DNA of 64,000 nucleotides. Source: Acinetobacter sp. P8-3-8 (GTDB lineage Bacteria > Pseudomonadota > Gammaproteobacteria > Pseudomonadales > Moraxellaceae). The notes under the pieces were generated by a model. That model worked only from the letters and a program-made list of their open reading frames with translations, had not been told where the DNA came from and searched no databases. Below are positions 63,960 through 64,000 of the stretch, in pieces. The first letter of the stretch is position 1. Every line of letters starts with the position of its first letter. Where the stretch lies: contig NZ_AFIE01000003.1 of NCBI RefSeq assembly GCF_000214135.1, positions 62,001-126,000 on the forward strand, given 5' to 3'. Made by a program: the position numbers and the translations under genes.

Positions 63960-64000
63960 ATGAGTATGAATCAGCAAAGTGTGGGTGAAATTGCGAGAAG
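63960..64000 (+). CDS. ytfE: Start of a YtfE/DnrN/ScdA-like iron-sulfur repair protein (partial)
   Basis: Only 13 residues are visible (MSMNQQSVGEIAR), with GGAG seven nt before the ATG. The SVGEIAR segment is how the ScdA N-terminal domain of Ric/YtfE proteins usually begins (a CCGG motif should follow about 20 residues later). Such di-iron proteins repair NO-damaged clusters and belong to the NsrR regulon, which fits the hmp-nsrR neighbourhood. The call rests on a short match plus context. Confidence 0.5.
   Translation, partial: MSMNQQSVGEIAR

Overview
The window is a stretch of gammaproteobacterial chromosome that looks like Acinetobacter (Moraxellaceae). Reasons: low-to-medium GC with AT-rich spacers, an mlaFEDCB cluster, an AbeM-like MATE pump, isolated gspF-gspG, TTG/GTG starts, and a DEAD-box helicase with an RG/D-rich tail. 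I assign the genus from protein resemblance and gene content; the species cannot be named. Nearly all genes are housekeeping or conserved accessory genes. I see no rRNA, tRNA, CRISPR array, prophage or intact insertion sequence.

Layout. 1-9 kb: the end of a KefB/C-type antiporter, priA, gspF-gspG, a GFA protein, a CsaA-like tRNA-binding protein, lnt with a CorC-type CBS protein, and tusA. 9-18.4 kb: ETF-ubiquinone oxidoreductase, a DUF1285 protein, murI, a DUF4062 protein, hemH, an MBL hydrolase, two small paralogous membrane proteins, yacG (missed by a 60-residue cut-off), a divergent TrmB-like methyltransferase and a TIGR03862-like flavoprotein. 18.4-32 kb: a 7-bp tandem repeat, small proteins, rpmE2 under a Zur-type operator, an ABC1/UbiB kinase, a MATE pump, hemW, an acyl-CoA dehydrogenase and a 785-residue lipoprotein. 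32-40 kb: aroE, hemF and hemN flanked by two copies of an interspersed repeat, ribA, dxs and suhB. 40-47 kb: an orphan nucleotidyltransferase, a DEAD-box helicase with a long structured leader, and mlaFEDCB. 47-54 kb: corA, a LOG-family protein, a Nudix hydrolase behind two NrdR-like boxes, comF, recG, an epimerase-like protein and a HigBA-like toxin-antitoxin pair. 54-64 kb: plsB, tesB, a dicarboxylate/amino-acid symporter, a PF10118 protein, engB, and the nitric-oxide module nsrR, hmp and the start of a ytfE/dnrN-like gene.

How genes work together. Four heme genes (hemH, hemW, hemF, hemN) are scattered through the window; hemF and hemN give oxygen-dependent and oxygen-independent routes at the same step. 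The envelope is served by Lnt, MlaFEDCB, MurI and PlsB. Lipid and fatty-acid turnover is served by acyl-CoA dehydrogenase, ETF-QO, TesB and PlsB. NsrR, with its three cluster cysteines, and a perfect palindromic NsrR site before hmp form a nitrosative-stress unit.

The observations I would follow first are: (1) two NrdR-like 16-mers, 31 bp apart centre to centre, directly before a Nudix hydrolase, suggesting a nucleotide-pool function under the ribonucleotide-reductase repressor; (2) the roughly 270-nt hairpin-rich leader of the DEAD-box helicase, whose last hairpin covers the probable Shine-Dalgarno sequence; (3) the two related intergenic repeats around hemF/hemN; and (4) the TrmB-like protein whose usual catalytic motif is rewritten.
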